Source: Chitinophaga filiformis
GTDB lineage: Bacteria > Bacteroidota > Bacteroidia > Chitinophagales > Chitinophagaceae
Reading direction: 5' to 3'
Assembly (NCBI RefSeq): GCF_900102545.1
Contig: NZ_FNBN01000001.1
Span: 1,070,221 to 1,134,220, forward strand
Length of the DNA: 64,000 bases
In this document: positions 45,307-54,151 of the stretch, piece by piece
Layout: every line of letters begins with the position of its first letter
How positions within the stretch are numbered: the first letter of the stretch is position 1
The notes under the pieces: model-generated
Told to the model about the DNA's origin: nothing
Database searches by the model: none
Seen by the model: only the letters and a program-made list of their open reading frames with translations
Position numbers and translations under genes: made by a program

Positions 45307-45320
45307 GATGTTATAACATC
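45307..45320. promoter_or_regulatory. Perfect 14-bp palindrome GATGTTATAACATC
   Basis: A fully symmetric 14-mer located 44 bases upstream of the TATATTTG element, or at about -33 relative to the alternative TACTTTTG promoter. It is a good operator candidate for pair D. Which protein would bind is unknown. Confidence 0.45.
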
Positions 45321-45437
45321 CCTTTAACAGTTCTTTAACATAACTGGAATTTTTTTATTTGTAATAACTGAAATCTGTGATATATAAAAGAGTTTAACTA
45401 AAGAATTTCACAATATACTTAAATAAGTAAATACAAT

Positions 45438-45472
45438 AAAATTTAAAGGCAGGCGGTAGGATTACCACCTGC
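45438..45472 (-). terminator. Terminator after the transposase-derived gene
   Basis: On the minus strand GCAGGTGGTA pairs with TACCGCCTGC (45463-45472 with 45449-45458, one G-U), followed by CTTTAAATTTT. It ends transcription before the pair D promoter. Confidence 0.7.
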
Positions 45473-45569
45473 GCGCTCATCAACCAAAATCTAAATCCGG
45501 GTTTTGTTCCAGATCTAAATAAAAGTGCGCTGCATCACTGCAGCAATATTGTAAGTGATAAACCTGTCA

Positions 45570-46265
45570 TCAGGAAAGACTGAGCGGCTGGGTCTTTAAC
45601 AACTCCAGCAACGTTTCATAGATGTCTTCATTCCTGTTGTTATACCGGAATTCACATTCCTTCAAATGCAGGTATACCGTACTACGGTTCAATCCCTTAA
45701 ACTTTGCAAGCCTGTGCTTGGTAAGTCCCCAGAATGCATCTACATCGTCTGCAATACTGACGGCTCCTTCATTTTCGAGATTGTATAAACGGTACTGTCC
45801 GAGGTCAACTACATTGCTGAAACGGCGGATCTTCTCCGCAGCGCTCTGCATCTCCAGTATGGAACGGCTGCTTCTCACCACAGAATGGATCATAGACCTG
45901 CTTACGTCCGGCAATATCTCGGTATGCAACCTGTCTGAACAACGGTAGATACCAAATACAACCGGCTTCACATTACGGCCTACTTCTGTTTTAACGGAAA
46001 CATCTCCTTCCTCGGCTGAGGATGCATGGTGTTGTACACTACGTACCGGCGCGGCAGGGCGGTAATGGCTCTCTGCCGGCAATAAGGACTCACAATGACG
46101 GGCGATCTGTTGGCGAATCTTTTTGAGATAACTGTTTACGGTAACCCGGCTTACTCCACTAATGTTGGCAATCTGCGTGGCTGTAAGATCTTCGGCGAAT
46201 AGCCGTAGTATCTCCTTAAATTTACGCTCAGAAAGGTGAGCGCCCTTTAAGTATTTGTTTTTCAT
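45570..46265 (-). CDS. IS1016-like transposase-derived DNA-binding protein, catalytic residues lost
   Basis: A 231-residue protein related to IS1595-family (IS1016-group) transposases. Residues 11-57 form a helix-turn-helix (LSERKFKEIL, ATQIANISGVSRVTVNSYLK), and 173-215 match the transposase C terminus (DAFWGLTKHRLAKFKG, YLHLKECEFRYNNRNED). In between, the VVFGIYRCSDRLHTEILP strand is kept, but the DES motif expected before it and the TDS motif expected near 130 (here VRSSRSI) are not visible. No terminal inverted repeats flank the gene. I infer a domesticated DNA-binding protein, possibly regulating the adjacent pair D. An old, decayed transposase is the alternative, but the frame is intact. 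Confidence 0.75.
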   Translation of the reverse strand: MKNKYLKGAHLSERKFKEILRLFAEDLTATQIANISGVSRVTVNSYLKKIRQQIARHCESLLPAESHYRPAAPVRSVQHHASSAEEGDVSVKTEVGRNVKPVVFGIYRCSDRLHTEILPDVSRSMIHSVVRSSRSILEMQSAAEKIRRFSNVVDLGQYRLYNLENEGAVSIADDVDAFWGLTKHRLAKFKGLNRSTVYLHLKECEFRYNNRNEDIYETLLELLKTQPLSLS

Positions 46266-46390
46266 GAACTAAAAGAGGTTAGAATGGCATTATAAACCTC
46301 ATACTTTTTAATGGGTATGTGGCATCCTTTTATACAAACGGCTAATATGGGGGGATGAATGTAGTCCACTAGATTATTTGGGCTTAACAA

Positions 46391-46428
46391 AAAACGCTCA
46401 ATGCTGATAATCATGCATTGAGCGTTTT
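46391..46428 (-). terminator. Terminator after the RND transporter gene
   Basis: AAAACGCTCAATGC (46391-46404) pairs perfectly with GCATTGAGCGTTTT (46415-46428). On the minus strand it ends in TTTTTTG, 25 bases after the transporter stop. Confidence 0.88.
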
Positions 46429-46453
46429 AATTATATGTGTATGATCTACTTAT

Positions 46454-48877
46454 CTAGTCTTCATATTTCTCGCGCTCTTTTAATCCGAGCTCAGATATAT
46501 CTATATCATTCTCCTCGTCTAACGTATTCCATAATTGTTTCTTCTGCGCTTTCTTCAGTAAGGCCTTTTCCATCCACAACAATAGCGCTGGTAAAATGGT
46601 CAGGTTCGTGACCATAGCCATTAACAATGTAAGAGACGTCAACCAGCCCAGCGCCTTGGTACCGCCGAATTCAGAGAAGCTAAAGATCATAAATCCGGCC
46701 AGCAGGATCAGAGAGGTATAAATGATACTTAATCCGGTTTCATGAATGGTCTGTTTTACCGTAGCCGAAATGTCCAGATTATGATGAGGTAACTCCTGCT
46801 TGAAGTTCACAAGGAAACGGATTGTCACATCTATTGCTATCCCCAGCGCCACACTGAATACCAGTACGGTAGATGGTTTTAATGGTATATTCAGCCAGCC
46901 CATCACACCGGCTGTTACCGCCAGCGGAATGATATTCGGGATCAGGGAGATCAGCAACATCCTCCAGGAACGGAAAAGGTACAGCATACAGAAAATGATC
47001 AGCACAAATGCCAGCAGGATACTTTCTGTCAGCCCGTTGATAATGAAACGGCTACCCTCCAGGAAAATAACACTGGTACCAGTGAAGGTCACTTTATACT
47101 TCGTACTGTCGAAGATCTGGTTCACCTGTGGCGTCAATGAATCCAGCAATACTGGCAATCTCGCAGAACCGACATCTGCCATATTCACGCTCACACGCGC
47201 TACCTGCCGGGTGCTGTCCATGAAGGAAGAAACCAGCTTGGTAAAAGCAGTAGCATTGCCACTGGCATTGGTTCCTCCCTTCATACGCAGGTAAGGCGCC
47301 AGGAAACCAATATCAAACGAGTTCGGTACAGAGTAGTTGGAACTATCGCCGTTATAATAAGCCTGTTTCGCAAACTTAATGCCTTCTGCTACAGACAAAG
47401 GCCTTGCGAAATCCGGCTGCGCTGCTATCAGTTTTGACAACTGATCCAGTTTCTCTAATGTCTGCAGACTTACTACACCATTCTTCTTCTTTGTATCCAC
47501 CGCAATTTCCAATGGCATCACTCCTTTGAAGTTATGTTCAAAGAATTTGAGATCTGTATACAGCCTGTCGCTCTGAGGAATATCATCCAGCATGTGCGCT
47601 TCAGAATGCAGTTTCAGCATACCAATCACTGCCGCCAATACCATTACCACAGTCAAACCGTATACCCAGGGACGATACTTAAATACCAGGGCTGTCAATC
47701 CATCCAGCAGGGAACGGAAGAACCTGTTATTCATGTAATTGGTATGTTTCATCTTGGGTTTAGGCAGATAGCTCAACACGGAAGGCAGGAAAATAAATGA
47801 GATCAGGAAGATCAGCATGATATTTAATCCTGCTACCACGCCAAACTCCTTCAGGAGGGCGCTCTTGGTGAAACAGAACACTCCAAAACCGATCGCTGCG
47901 GTCAGGTTGGTAAAGAGAGTTACAATACCCATACGCTGGATCATATGTACCAGCGCCCGGGTTCTGTTACCGTCCTTCGCGAATTCAGTATGATATTTAT
48001 TGAGGAAATATACACAGTTCGGAATACCGATCACCACAATTAATGGTGGGATCAAACCCGTCAGCAGGGTAATCTTATAATTCAGCAATACGATCGTACC
48101 TACAGACCATATTACCCCGATTGCCACTACGATCATAGACATCAGCACCGCTCCGAATGATCTGAAGAATAGCAAGAGTATGAGCGCTGTCAGCACGAAT
48201 GATAATTTCAGGAACAGTCCCAGCTCCTTCGCCACCTTCTGCGCTACGATGGTACGGATCAGCGGTAATCCGCTCATACGCACTTCTGTATGATGCTTTT
48301 CACCGAAAGCAGTTCCGAGCTTCATTACATTGTTCACAACCTCAATACGGCGGGCAGTCCCCATTACTCCCTTATTGATGTTGATCATCATCATGTAAGC
48401 ATGTGTATCAGGATTGTACAGCAGGCCTTTATAAAAAGGAAGATTATTTAAAGCCCCGGCAAGACTATCGAGCACCGCCTGCTGCTGCAGATCGCCACTG
48501 AATAAGGGTTCTGGGGTCAGCTTGTGGGTGCTGTCATTTTTAACAAGATTGATGGCAAATGGCACACTCAATACATTCTCCACAAACTCCACCTTCTTCA
48601 TGTCCTCATTCAACTGCACATAATCGCGAAAGAAGTCCTTCTGAAAGAAGCTATCTGTCTGTACTCCGATCACAATCATATTACCATCTTCGCCAAATTG
48701 CCCTTTGAAGCGGAGATAGTCCTGGTATTTCAGGTTGTCAAGCGGTATAGATTTGTTAGGCTCATAGGACAATTCCACCTTGCTGGCAAAATAAGTCATC
48801 ACTGCAGTGCTCAACAATAATATAACCAGGAGTGGTAGACGGAATTTCAATACGAATCCAGCTAAGCGTTGCCACAT
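46454..48877 (-). CDS. RND/MMPL family exporter
   Basis: An 807-residue inner-membrane transporter of the RND superfamily, MMPL/HpnN-like. It has the duplicated layout: TM1 (about 10-30), a large periplasmic loop, TM2-6 (about 220-375, including GLIPPLIVVIGIPNCVYFLN), then TM7 (about 400), a second loop, and TM8-12 (about 620-775, PSTVLVFSVALGIAIDVTIR). The C-terminal tail is acidic. Family members move lipids or hopanoids to the outer membrane, which is a plausible but unproven role here. There is no membrane-fusion protein or outer-membrane channel gene beside it. Confidence 0.9.
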   Translation of the reverse strand: MWQRLAGFVLKFRLPLLVILLLSTAVMTYFASKVELSYEPNKSIPLDNLKYQDYLRFKGQFGEDGNMIVIGVQTDSFFQKDFFRDYVQLNEDMKKVEFVENVLSVPFAINLVKNDSTHKLTPEPLFSGDLQQQAVLDSLAGALNNLPFYKGLLYNPDTHAYMMMININKGVMGTARRIEVVNNVMKLGTAFGEKHHTEVRMSGLPLIRTIVAQKVAKELGLFLKLSFVLTALILLLFFRSFGAVLMSMIVVAIGVIWSVGTIVLLNYKITLLTGLIPPLIVVIGIPNCVYFLNKYHTEFAKDGNRTRALVHMIQRMGIVTLFTNLTAAIGFGVFCFTKSALLKEFGVVAGLNIMLIFLISFIFLPSVLSYLPKPKMKHTNYMNNRFFRSLLDGLTALVFKYRPWVYGLTVVMVLAAVIGMLKLHSEAHMLDDIPQSDRLYTDLKFFEHNFKGVMPLEIAVDTKKKNGVVSLQTLEKLDQLSKLIAAQPDFARPLSVAEGIKFAKQAYYNGDSSNYSVPNSFDIGFLAPYLRMKGGTNASGNATAFTKLVSSFMDSTRQVARVSVNMADVGSARLPVLLDSLTPQVNQIFDSTKYKVTFTGTSVIFLEGSRFIINGLTESILLAFVLIIFCMLYLFRSWRMLLISLIPNIIPLAVTAGVMGWLNIPLKPSTVLVFSVALGIAIDVTIRFLVNFKQELPHHNLDISATVKQTIHETGLSIIYTSLILLAGFMIFSFSEFGGTKALGWLTSLTLLMAMVTNLTILPALLLWMEKALLKKAQKKQLWNTLDEENDIDISELGLKEREKYED

Positions 48878-48980
48878 ACGCGTCTTTGTAATTTAGTAGG
48901 GCGTAAAGGTAATCAAAGTTGTCTAAAAAAAGGGAGGTCAGGTATATGCGGGCAAGTGTCATAAAGTAACAACATATAAC

Positions 48981-48988
48981 TATTTTTG
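48981..48988 (+). promoter_or_regulatory. TAnnTTTG element immediately before porZ
   Basis: TATTTTTG ends four bases before the porZ ATG at 48993. If used, transcription would begin at about the start codon, giving a leaderless or nearly leaderless mRNA. It may also be a chance match in AT-rich DNA. Confidence 0.3.
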
Positions 48989-48992
48989 ATGC

Positions 48993-51293
48993 ATGTACCG
49001 CTTCCTGACATCCCTTTATGTCCTTTTTAGCCTATCCTGCCTGACTTTCCATCAGGCGAACGCCCAGACTCCCGTGGGCCAGTGGAGTGATCATCTTCCC
49101 TGGCGTCCCGCTGTTGCAGTTACCATGAAAGAAGATAAAATATACTGTGCCACAGCCCAGGGTTTATTCTCTGTCACCACCGGTGCAGATGAAGAGATCA
49201 GCAGGTACAGCAAGATCAATGGTCTTCACGATATCGGGATCAGTGCTATAGCTGCAAACGATGATGAAATACTGATTGCTTATCGCAATAGTAACATCGA
49301 TCTGCTGAGCGGCAACAACAGCTTCAATATCCCTGACCTGATGCGCAAGCAGGTAGCCGCAGACAAATCTGTTTTTCACATCTTCTACTATAACAATTAC
49401 GCTTATCTCTGTACAGGCCTCGGGATTGTTGTTGTAAATACAGCGGTTCCTGAGATCGCAGCTACCTATGTAGTAGGCAGCACAGGTGATTATACACCGG
49501 TATATTCGCTTGCAGTCCTTAATGGTTCCCTGTACGCCGCCACTGCCGCAGGTGTCAGAACTGCGGCACTCAACAGCAACAACCTATCTGATTACCGACA
49601 CTGGTCTTCTCTCAATCAAGGCCTGCAACACGACACCATACAGGAAATTATCTCTTTCAACAATCAGCTGATCTGCCGCCAGGGCAATCAGTTATTCCGG
49701 TTCGCCAACAATACCTGGACATCCTGGTATACAGATGGCTGGACGATTCATAACATGGATGTACATGGCAGTCAGTTGTTCCTCAGCGAGCAGCAACCCG
49801 GAAGCACTGCCCGTATCATCGTCCTCGATGCCAACGCCAATCCCATAAAAACATTACAGCATCCGCTGATAAATGCGCCCTTACAGACAGCTAATACCAA
49901 CAATGAAACATGGATAGCTGATTCGCTGCAGGGGCTTATCCGCTACAGAACTGACGACAACAGCTTTACAGCTATTCATCCGGATGCACCAGCCAGTATC
50001 ATTACCGGCGGTATGCTGTTCATTAACAATACACTCTGGGCTAGCGCTGGTGGCGTAAGCAGCGACTGGAAGGCTACAGGTAACAATAACGGCTATTATA
50101 CCTTTTCAGAAGGCAGCTGGAACCAGTTCGCTCCCAGCACACAGCCTGCGCTGAGCACTGTCTCAGATCTGATCACCCTTTCTCCTGATCCCGGTGGTCA
50201 GGGATGTTATCTGGGCTCTTTTGGCGGAGGACTGGTATATGCGGCTTCCAATGGCGGCTATACCATCTTCAAACAAGGGGTTCTGCCACCTGCTGCCAAC
50301 AATCCTGCTGCTTATAACGTCAGCGGATTAACCACAGACGCTGCAGGCAATCTATGGCTGTCTGCCTATGGTGCCTCGAATAACTTGCTGGTGAAAAAGC
50401 CTGACAATACCTGGCTATCCTTCCGCAGTCCTTATGTAATGACTGGTAATGCCATCAGTCAGTTGCTGACGGATGACTATGGCCTTGTGTATATAGTCTC
50501 TCCACAAAGCAATGGCCTGTTTGTATTGAATCACAACAACACCCTGGACAATAAGAACGACGATCAATGGCGGCAGTACCGCCTGGGAAGCAACCAGGGT
50601 AACCTGCCCTCCAATGATGTCTATTGCCTGGCAAAAGACAAAAATGGGAGTATCTGGGTCGGTACAGCCAGAGGTATCGCTGTTATCAACTGCCCCGGAC
50701 AGGCAGCGTCTGATGGTTGCAACGCTATCCTTCCAATCATCCAGCAGGACAATTTCGCCGGCTACCTGTTTCAGGATGAGCAGGTGACCACCATCGCCGT
50801 AGATGGCGCCAACCGCAAATGGGTAGGCACGCTTAATGGCGCCTGGCTGGTAAGCGAGGATGGAGATCAGATCCTGCAGCAGTTCAACACCAACAACAGC
50901 CCACTTCCTGACAATCATATCTACACGATAGTCATAGATCCTCAGACCGGAGAAATATACTTTGCTACGGGAAAAGGCCTGATGTCATGGCATGGTACCG
51001 CTACCGAACCAGTTGCTACTATGACGCGGGATTCCGTATTGGTATTCCCTAACCCTGTGCCACACGACTACAGTGGTACTATCGCCATCCGTGGGCTGGT
51101 ACAGAATACAAGAGTGAAGATCACCGACATTAGCGGGAAAATGGTGTTCCAGACAAGGGCTTCCGGTGGACAAGCAACCTGGAATGGATTAGATTATACC
51201 GGGCATCGGCCACAGTCTGGCGTATACCTGGTATTTGCGGCGAGCGAAACAGGAGGGGAGCACCTGGTCACAAAGATTGTATTCATCAATTAA
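48993..51293 (+). CDS. porZ: Type IX secretion system protein PorZ
   Basis: A 766-residue protein matching PorZ, a surface subunit of the T9SS attachment complex. The signal peptide ends near QANAQ (residue 25). Two beta-propeller regions follow (about 30-330 and 340-670), with two-component-regulator-type repeats such as DVYCLAKDKNGSIWVGTARG and GNLWLSAYG. The C-terminal 85 residues are a T9SS-type sorting domain (VLVFPNPVPHDYSGTIAI, ISGKMVFQTRASGG, GVYLVFAASETGGEHL). The system processes and anchors CTD-tagged proteins such as the one at 33.7 kb. recO follows in the same direction. Confidence 0.92.
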   Translation: MYRFLTSLYVLFSLSCLTFHQANAQTPVGQWSDHLPWRPAVAVTMKEDKIYCATAQGLFSVTTGADEEISRYSKINGLHDIGISAIAANDDEILIAYRNSNIDLLSGNNSFNIPDLMRKQVAADKSVFHIFYYNNYAYLCTGLGIVVVNTAVPEIAATYVVGSTGDYTPVYSLAVLNGSLYAATAAGVRTAALNSNNLSDYRHWSSLNQGLQHDTIQEIISFNNQLICRQGNQLFRFANNTWTSWYTDGWTIHNMDVHGSQLFLSEQQPGSTARIIVLDANANPIKTLQHPLINAPLQTANTNNETWIADSLQGLIRYRTDDNSFTAIHPDAPASIITGGMLFINNTLWASAGGVSSDWKATGNNNGYYTFSEGSWNQFAPSTQPALSTVSDLITLSPDPGGQGCYLGSFGGGLVYAASNGGYTIFKQGVLPPAANNPAAYNVSGLTTDAAGNLWLSAYGASNNLLVKKPDNTWLSFRSPYVMTGNAISQLLTDDYGLVYIVSPQSNGLFVLNHNNTLDNKNDDQWRQYRLGSNQGNLPSNDVYCLAKDKNGSIWVGTARGIAVINCPGQAASDGCNAILPIIQQDNFAGYLFQDEQVTTIAVDGANRKWVGTLNGAWLVSEDGDQILQQFNTNNSPLPDNHIYTIVIDPQTGEIYFATGKGLMSWHGTATEPVATMTRDSVLVFPNPVPHDYSGTIAIRGLVQNTRVKITDISGKMVFQTRASGGQATWNGLDYTGHRPQSGVYLVFAASETGGEHLVTKIVFIN

Positions 51294-51335
51294 CGGCCGC
51301 TAATCGTACATTTGAATCCAGCTTCGCTGTCAGGT

Positions 51336-52067
51336 ATGTTACACAAAACTCGCGGGATAGTATTAAGAACGGTCAAATATGGCGATACCAGCGCCATTGT
51401 CAATATATTCACGGAACTCTTCGGTGTGCAGTCTTATATGGTGAATGGAGTACGTTCTTCCAAACCTAAAGCGAAGGGTAATCTCTTCCAGCCTGGCAAC
51501 ATCCTGGAGCTGGTAGTGTATCATCACGAGCAAAAAAGCATTCAGCGTATCTCCGAGTTTAAACTGGGTTATATCTATACCTCCCTTCACTTCAACATCG
51601 TTAAGAATACGGTTGCCCTGTATATGATAGAGCTTTTGCAGAAAAGCCTGCGGGAACCGGAACAACAGCTGGAACTGTATTATTTTTCAGAACAGGCATT
51701 ACAGGCACTAGATGTAGCACCATTGTCCATTGCAGCGAATATTCCTTTGTACTTCACGCTTAAACTTGCAGAACATCTGGGTTTCCGCTTAAACGGCCGG
51801 TATTCAGAGTACGCGCATTACCTTGACCTGCAGGAAGGTTCATTCACAGATCTGCCACCGCATCACAGCAACTACCTGGATGCTGCCAATAGTGAAATAA
51901 CAGACCGTCTTTTTCAATGTACCAATTGGGAAAGTCTTGGGGAGATCAATATGAATAAGGACAAACGCAGGAAACTCCTGTATGCCTACCTGGACTTTTT
52001 CAAGCTGCATTTACCCGACTTCCAGGAATTAAACTCTCCTCCCATTCTGCATGAGATCCTGGAATAG
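51336..52067 (+). CDS. recO: DNA repair protein RecO
   Basis: RecO (243 residues) helps RecF/RecR load RecA at gaps during recombinational repair. I use the ATG at 51336 (MLHKTRGIVLRTVKYGDTS); the frame also opens with TTG at 51312. The N-terminal OB-fold covers about 1-80, then the helical domain (FNIVKNTVALYMIELLQKSL) follows. The zinc-finger cysteines of some RecO proteins are absent, as in many Bacteroidota. It lies 42 bases after porZ and converges on the lpxH-like gene with only four bases between. Confidence 0.94.
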   Translation: MLHKTRGIVLRTVKYGDTSAIVNIFTELFGVQSYMVNGVRSSKPKAKGNLFQPGNILELVVYHHEQKSIQRISEFKLGYIYTSLHFNIVKNTVALYMIELLQKSLREPEQQLELYYFSEQALQALDVAPLSIAANIPLYFTLKLAEHLGFRLNGRYSEYAHYLDLQEGSFTDLPPHHSNYLDAANSEITDRLFQCTNWESLGEINMNKDKRRKLLYAYLDFFKLHLPDFQELNSPPILHEILE

Positions 52068-52071
52068 AGCG

Positions 52072-52860
52072 TTATTTATCGTATAACAGGGATGTTGTTT
52101 TACCATCAAATACGGCATAACTGCAGTAGTACAACCAGTCGCCCAGGTTGATATAACGGCTGTCAGGCCCTACCTGCAGATCCAATGGCAGGTGACGATG
52201 CCCAAAAATGAAGTAGTCAAAATGGGATTGCTGCAAAATCTCTTTACTATAAATGGCCAGCCATTCGTTCTCTTCTCCGAGAAATTTCTCCAGCTCCATA
52301 CCCGTAGCAGCGCGGCTTTTACGGCTGAAATAATTCGCCAGACCAATACCCCAGGAAGGATGGATCAATGAGAATAAAGCACGGCATATGGGGTTGCGGA
52401 ACACTTTCTTCAACATCTTATAACCATGGTCGCCTGGCCCGAGACCATCACCATGACCAATGTAGAAGCGCTTGCCGCCTATATTGTAAGTTTTGGGTTC
52501 ATAGTGAACGGGAATATCCAACTCGTCTTTAAAATAGCCATCCATCCACATATCATGGTTCCCTATAAAAACAGACATACCGATACCCCGGTCTCTCAGT
52601 TCTGCCAGTTTTCCCAACAGGCGGGTATATCCTTTAGGGATCACTTCCCTGTATTCAAACCAGAAATCAAAAATATCACCTACCAGGAAGATATGTTCCG
52701 CATCCTTAGCAGCAGCATCCAGCCATCTCACAATATGTCTTTCCCTCTCCCTGCTCGTAGCAGGATCAGGTACACCCAGGTGAAAATCTGATGCGAAATA
52801 AACACGTTTGCCCTCCGGAAGAGGAATGGAATAGTCCACAGCGGACAGTCCATGCTCCAT
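52072..52860 (-). CDS. UDP-2,3-diacylglucosamine diphosphatase (LpxH-like)
   Basis: A 262-residue calcineurin-like phosphoesterase. It carries all family motifs: DFH at 25-27, GDIFDFW at 61-67, GNHD at 100-103, a GHGD block in FYIGHGDGLGPGD and the closing FGHRHLPLD. The GDHGYK and HPSWGIGLANYFSRKSR segments fit the LpxH type, which releases UMP from UDP-2,3-diacylglucosamine in lipid A synthesis on the inner face of the inner membrane. Reaction is inferred from family. Single gene; the start is ATG at the only well-placed position. Confidence 0.9.
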   Translation of the reverse strand: MEHGLSAVDYSIPLPEGKRVYFASDFHLGVPDPATSRERERHIVRWLDAAAKDAEHIFLVGDIFDFWFEYREVIPKGYTRLLGKLAELRDRGIGMSVFIGNHDMWMDGYFKDELDIPVHYEPKTYNIGGKRFYIGHGDGLGPGDHGYKMLKKVFRNPICRALFSLIHPSWGIGLANYFSRKSRAATGMELEKFLGEENEWLAIYSKEILQQSHFDYFIFGHRHLPLDLQVGPDSRYINLGDWLYYCSYAVFDGKTTSLLYDK

Positions 52861-52977
52861 AGATGATATATTTTCCTACCTGCATCACCCTCAGGTGACG
52901 ACAGATGATTAAACGATTCGTTGCCACTGCGAAGTAATAAATAACTCTTCAACAAAACAACTAAACGGGAAAGCTAC

Positions 52978-53424
52978 TCAGGGTTGCTTTATCCCTGATT
53001 CAAGGTAAGCAGCCTCAATATCTGTCAGATCGGCTTTGACAGGATCACTATAGCCATTGTAGATGAAGATCTCCCAGGTATATTTGGGATGAGCGAGATT
53101 GACATACAAGATCTCTCCATTCGCTCTTATAAATTGTAACTGAGTGGCGCTGGTGCTGATAACCTTCAAACCTTTACCCGCCAGGTAAACACTATCTTCC
53201 GCAAGGATACTGTTATTAGCTGTTTGTAAAGAAGGAAAACCCTTTTCGCCGATATCAGCTTTTATATATCGCAGTTTATTTCCTGCAGGCCTGAACAATA
53301 CTGCAGTTGGTCCTTTTATGGTCAATGTATTAGTAGTATCAATGGCATTACGAGACTGCTCGGAAGCTTGTCCACATGACGCCAGTAAAACAGCGGTAAA
53401 AAGAAAGAGAAATAACCTGGTCAT
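52978..53424 (-). CDS. Hypothetical lipoprotein (148 aa)
   Basis: A small lipoprotein. The ATG at 53424 gives MTRLFLFLFTAVLLASCGQ with a clear lipobox LASC; the upstream start adds eight residues without signal character. The mature part is beta-rich and contains a repeated hydrophobic/polar pattern (AVLFRPAGNKLRYI, YVNLAHPKYTWEIFIY), without cysteines or a recognised domain. Function unknown. It lies 86 bases downstream of the LUD gene and after that gene's terminator, so it is probably expressed alone. Confidence 0.75.
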   Translation of the reverse strand: MTRLFLFLFTAVLLASCGQASEQSRNAIDTTNTLTIKGPTAVLFRPAGNKLRYIKADIGEKGFPSLQTANNSILAEDSVYLAGKGLKVISTSATQLQFIRANGEILYVNLAHPKYTWEIFIYNGYSDPVKADLTDIEAAYLESGIKQP

Positions 53425-53450
53425 AGCGAGCCGGTATAAGATAATCATTT

Positions 53451-53485
53451 AAAAGAACAGCGCATGATGAGGATCACGCGCTGCT
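53451..53485 (-). terminator. Terminator after the rsfS-ftsH-LUD operon
   Basis: On the minus strand GAGCAGCGCGTGA pairs with TCATGCGCTGTTC (imperfect, 53473-53485 with 53455-53467), followed by TTTTAAA. It lies about 25 bases after the LUD stop. Confidence 0.65.
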
Positions 53486-53509
53486 CGAATATGTTTAACA
53501 ATTGATAAT

Positions 53510-54145
53510 TCATTCATCTACCAGGAACACGTATACCTCGCGGGGTCCATGTATTCCTACTACCAGTGTTTTTTCGATATCTGCGGTACGACTGGGACCG
53601 GATGCAAAGTGGATCGATGATGGCAGCTCTCCCTGGTACTTATCTCTGAGGCGGGCTATCGCATCTTTCAGATCGAACACCAGCTGATGTGTATAGGCTA
53701 TCACAATATGTACCGGCGTATATACCGGTAATGCCCTGCCGGAAGGTTGTGCTGCGCTCAGCACCATAGTGCCTGTACGCGCTACCAGCAGTTCGCAATC
53801 TGTGATGGCTGCCGCTGCTGTATGCATATCGCCCTTGTTGATAAAGGGGAATTGCGACAACTGGAACGCCTTCATTAAGGATGGCGTCTGGCAGTGTACA
53901 TCTTCCCATTCCCGGGAAGCAACCAGTGCCAGCAGATTCTCCATTAGTTCCTCTTTGCTGGTGCAGAAAATGAATTTACCCTGTAAACGGGCGAATTCCT
54001 CTGCAAACTTCATCTCCAGGCCGTCATGCTCTTTTACAAAAACGGAACTGTTGCCCTCCGAATTGGGGAAGGGCAACTGCACCGATTGGCTCAATGCATT
54101 TCTTACTCTTTTGAGAATATTTTCCTTGGCAGGAGATATTTTCAT
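53510..54145 (-). CDS. LUD domain protein (LutC/YkgG family)
   Basis: A 211-residue LutC/YkgG-type protein. The LUD domain occupies about 60-205, with VARTGTMVLSAAQPSGRALP, the YTPVHIVIAYTHQLV strand and the C-terminal ASGPSRTADIEKTLVVGIHG signature. LutC acts with LutA and LutB in lactate oxidation, but neither partner is here; in Bacteroidota single LUD genes are often found after ftsH, and their role is open. It starts six bases after the ftsH stop and is the last gene of the operon. Confidence 0.9.
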   Translation of the reverse strand: MKISPAKENILKRVRNALSQSVQLPFPNSEGNSSVFVKEHDGLEMKFAEEFARLQGKFIFCTSKEELMENLLALVASREWEDVHCQTPSLMKAFQLSQFPFINKGDMHTAAAAITDCELLVARTGTMVLSAAQPSGRALPVYTPVHIVIAYTHQLVFDLKDAIARLRDKYQGELPSSIHFASGPSRTADIEKTLVVGIHGPREVYVFLVDE

Positions 54146-54151
54146 ATCAGC

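Larger units (their letters stand above)
44994..45569. other. Long AT-rich promoter and leader region of pair D
   Basis: 576 bases between pair D susC and the transposase-derived gene. It contains a leader element shared with pair C, a good -7 match, a perfect 14-bp palindrome and a terminator for the upstream gene, each listed separately. No gene is supported. Confidence 0.65.

Noticed and set aside
45480..45569. In-frame continuation after the stop of the transposase-derived gene ending in DLEQNPDLDFG, resembling a SusD tail (NPGY type)
   Set aside because: Two consecutive stop codons separate it from the gene, the similarity is limited to a few residues, and no further SusD sequence is upstream. 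Chance is more likely than a relic.
45438..46330. Intact insertion sequence around the transposase-derived gene
   Set aside because: I found no terminal inverted repeats or target duplications, and catalytic motifs are missing.
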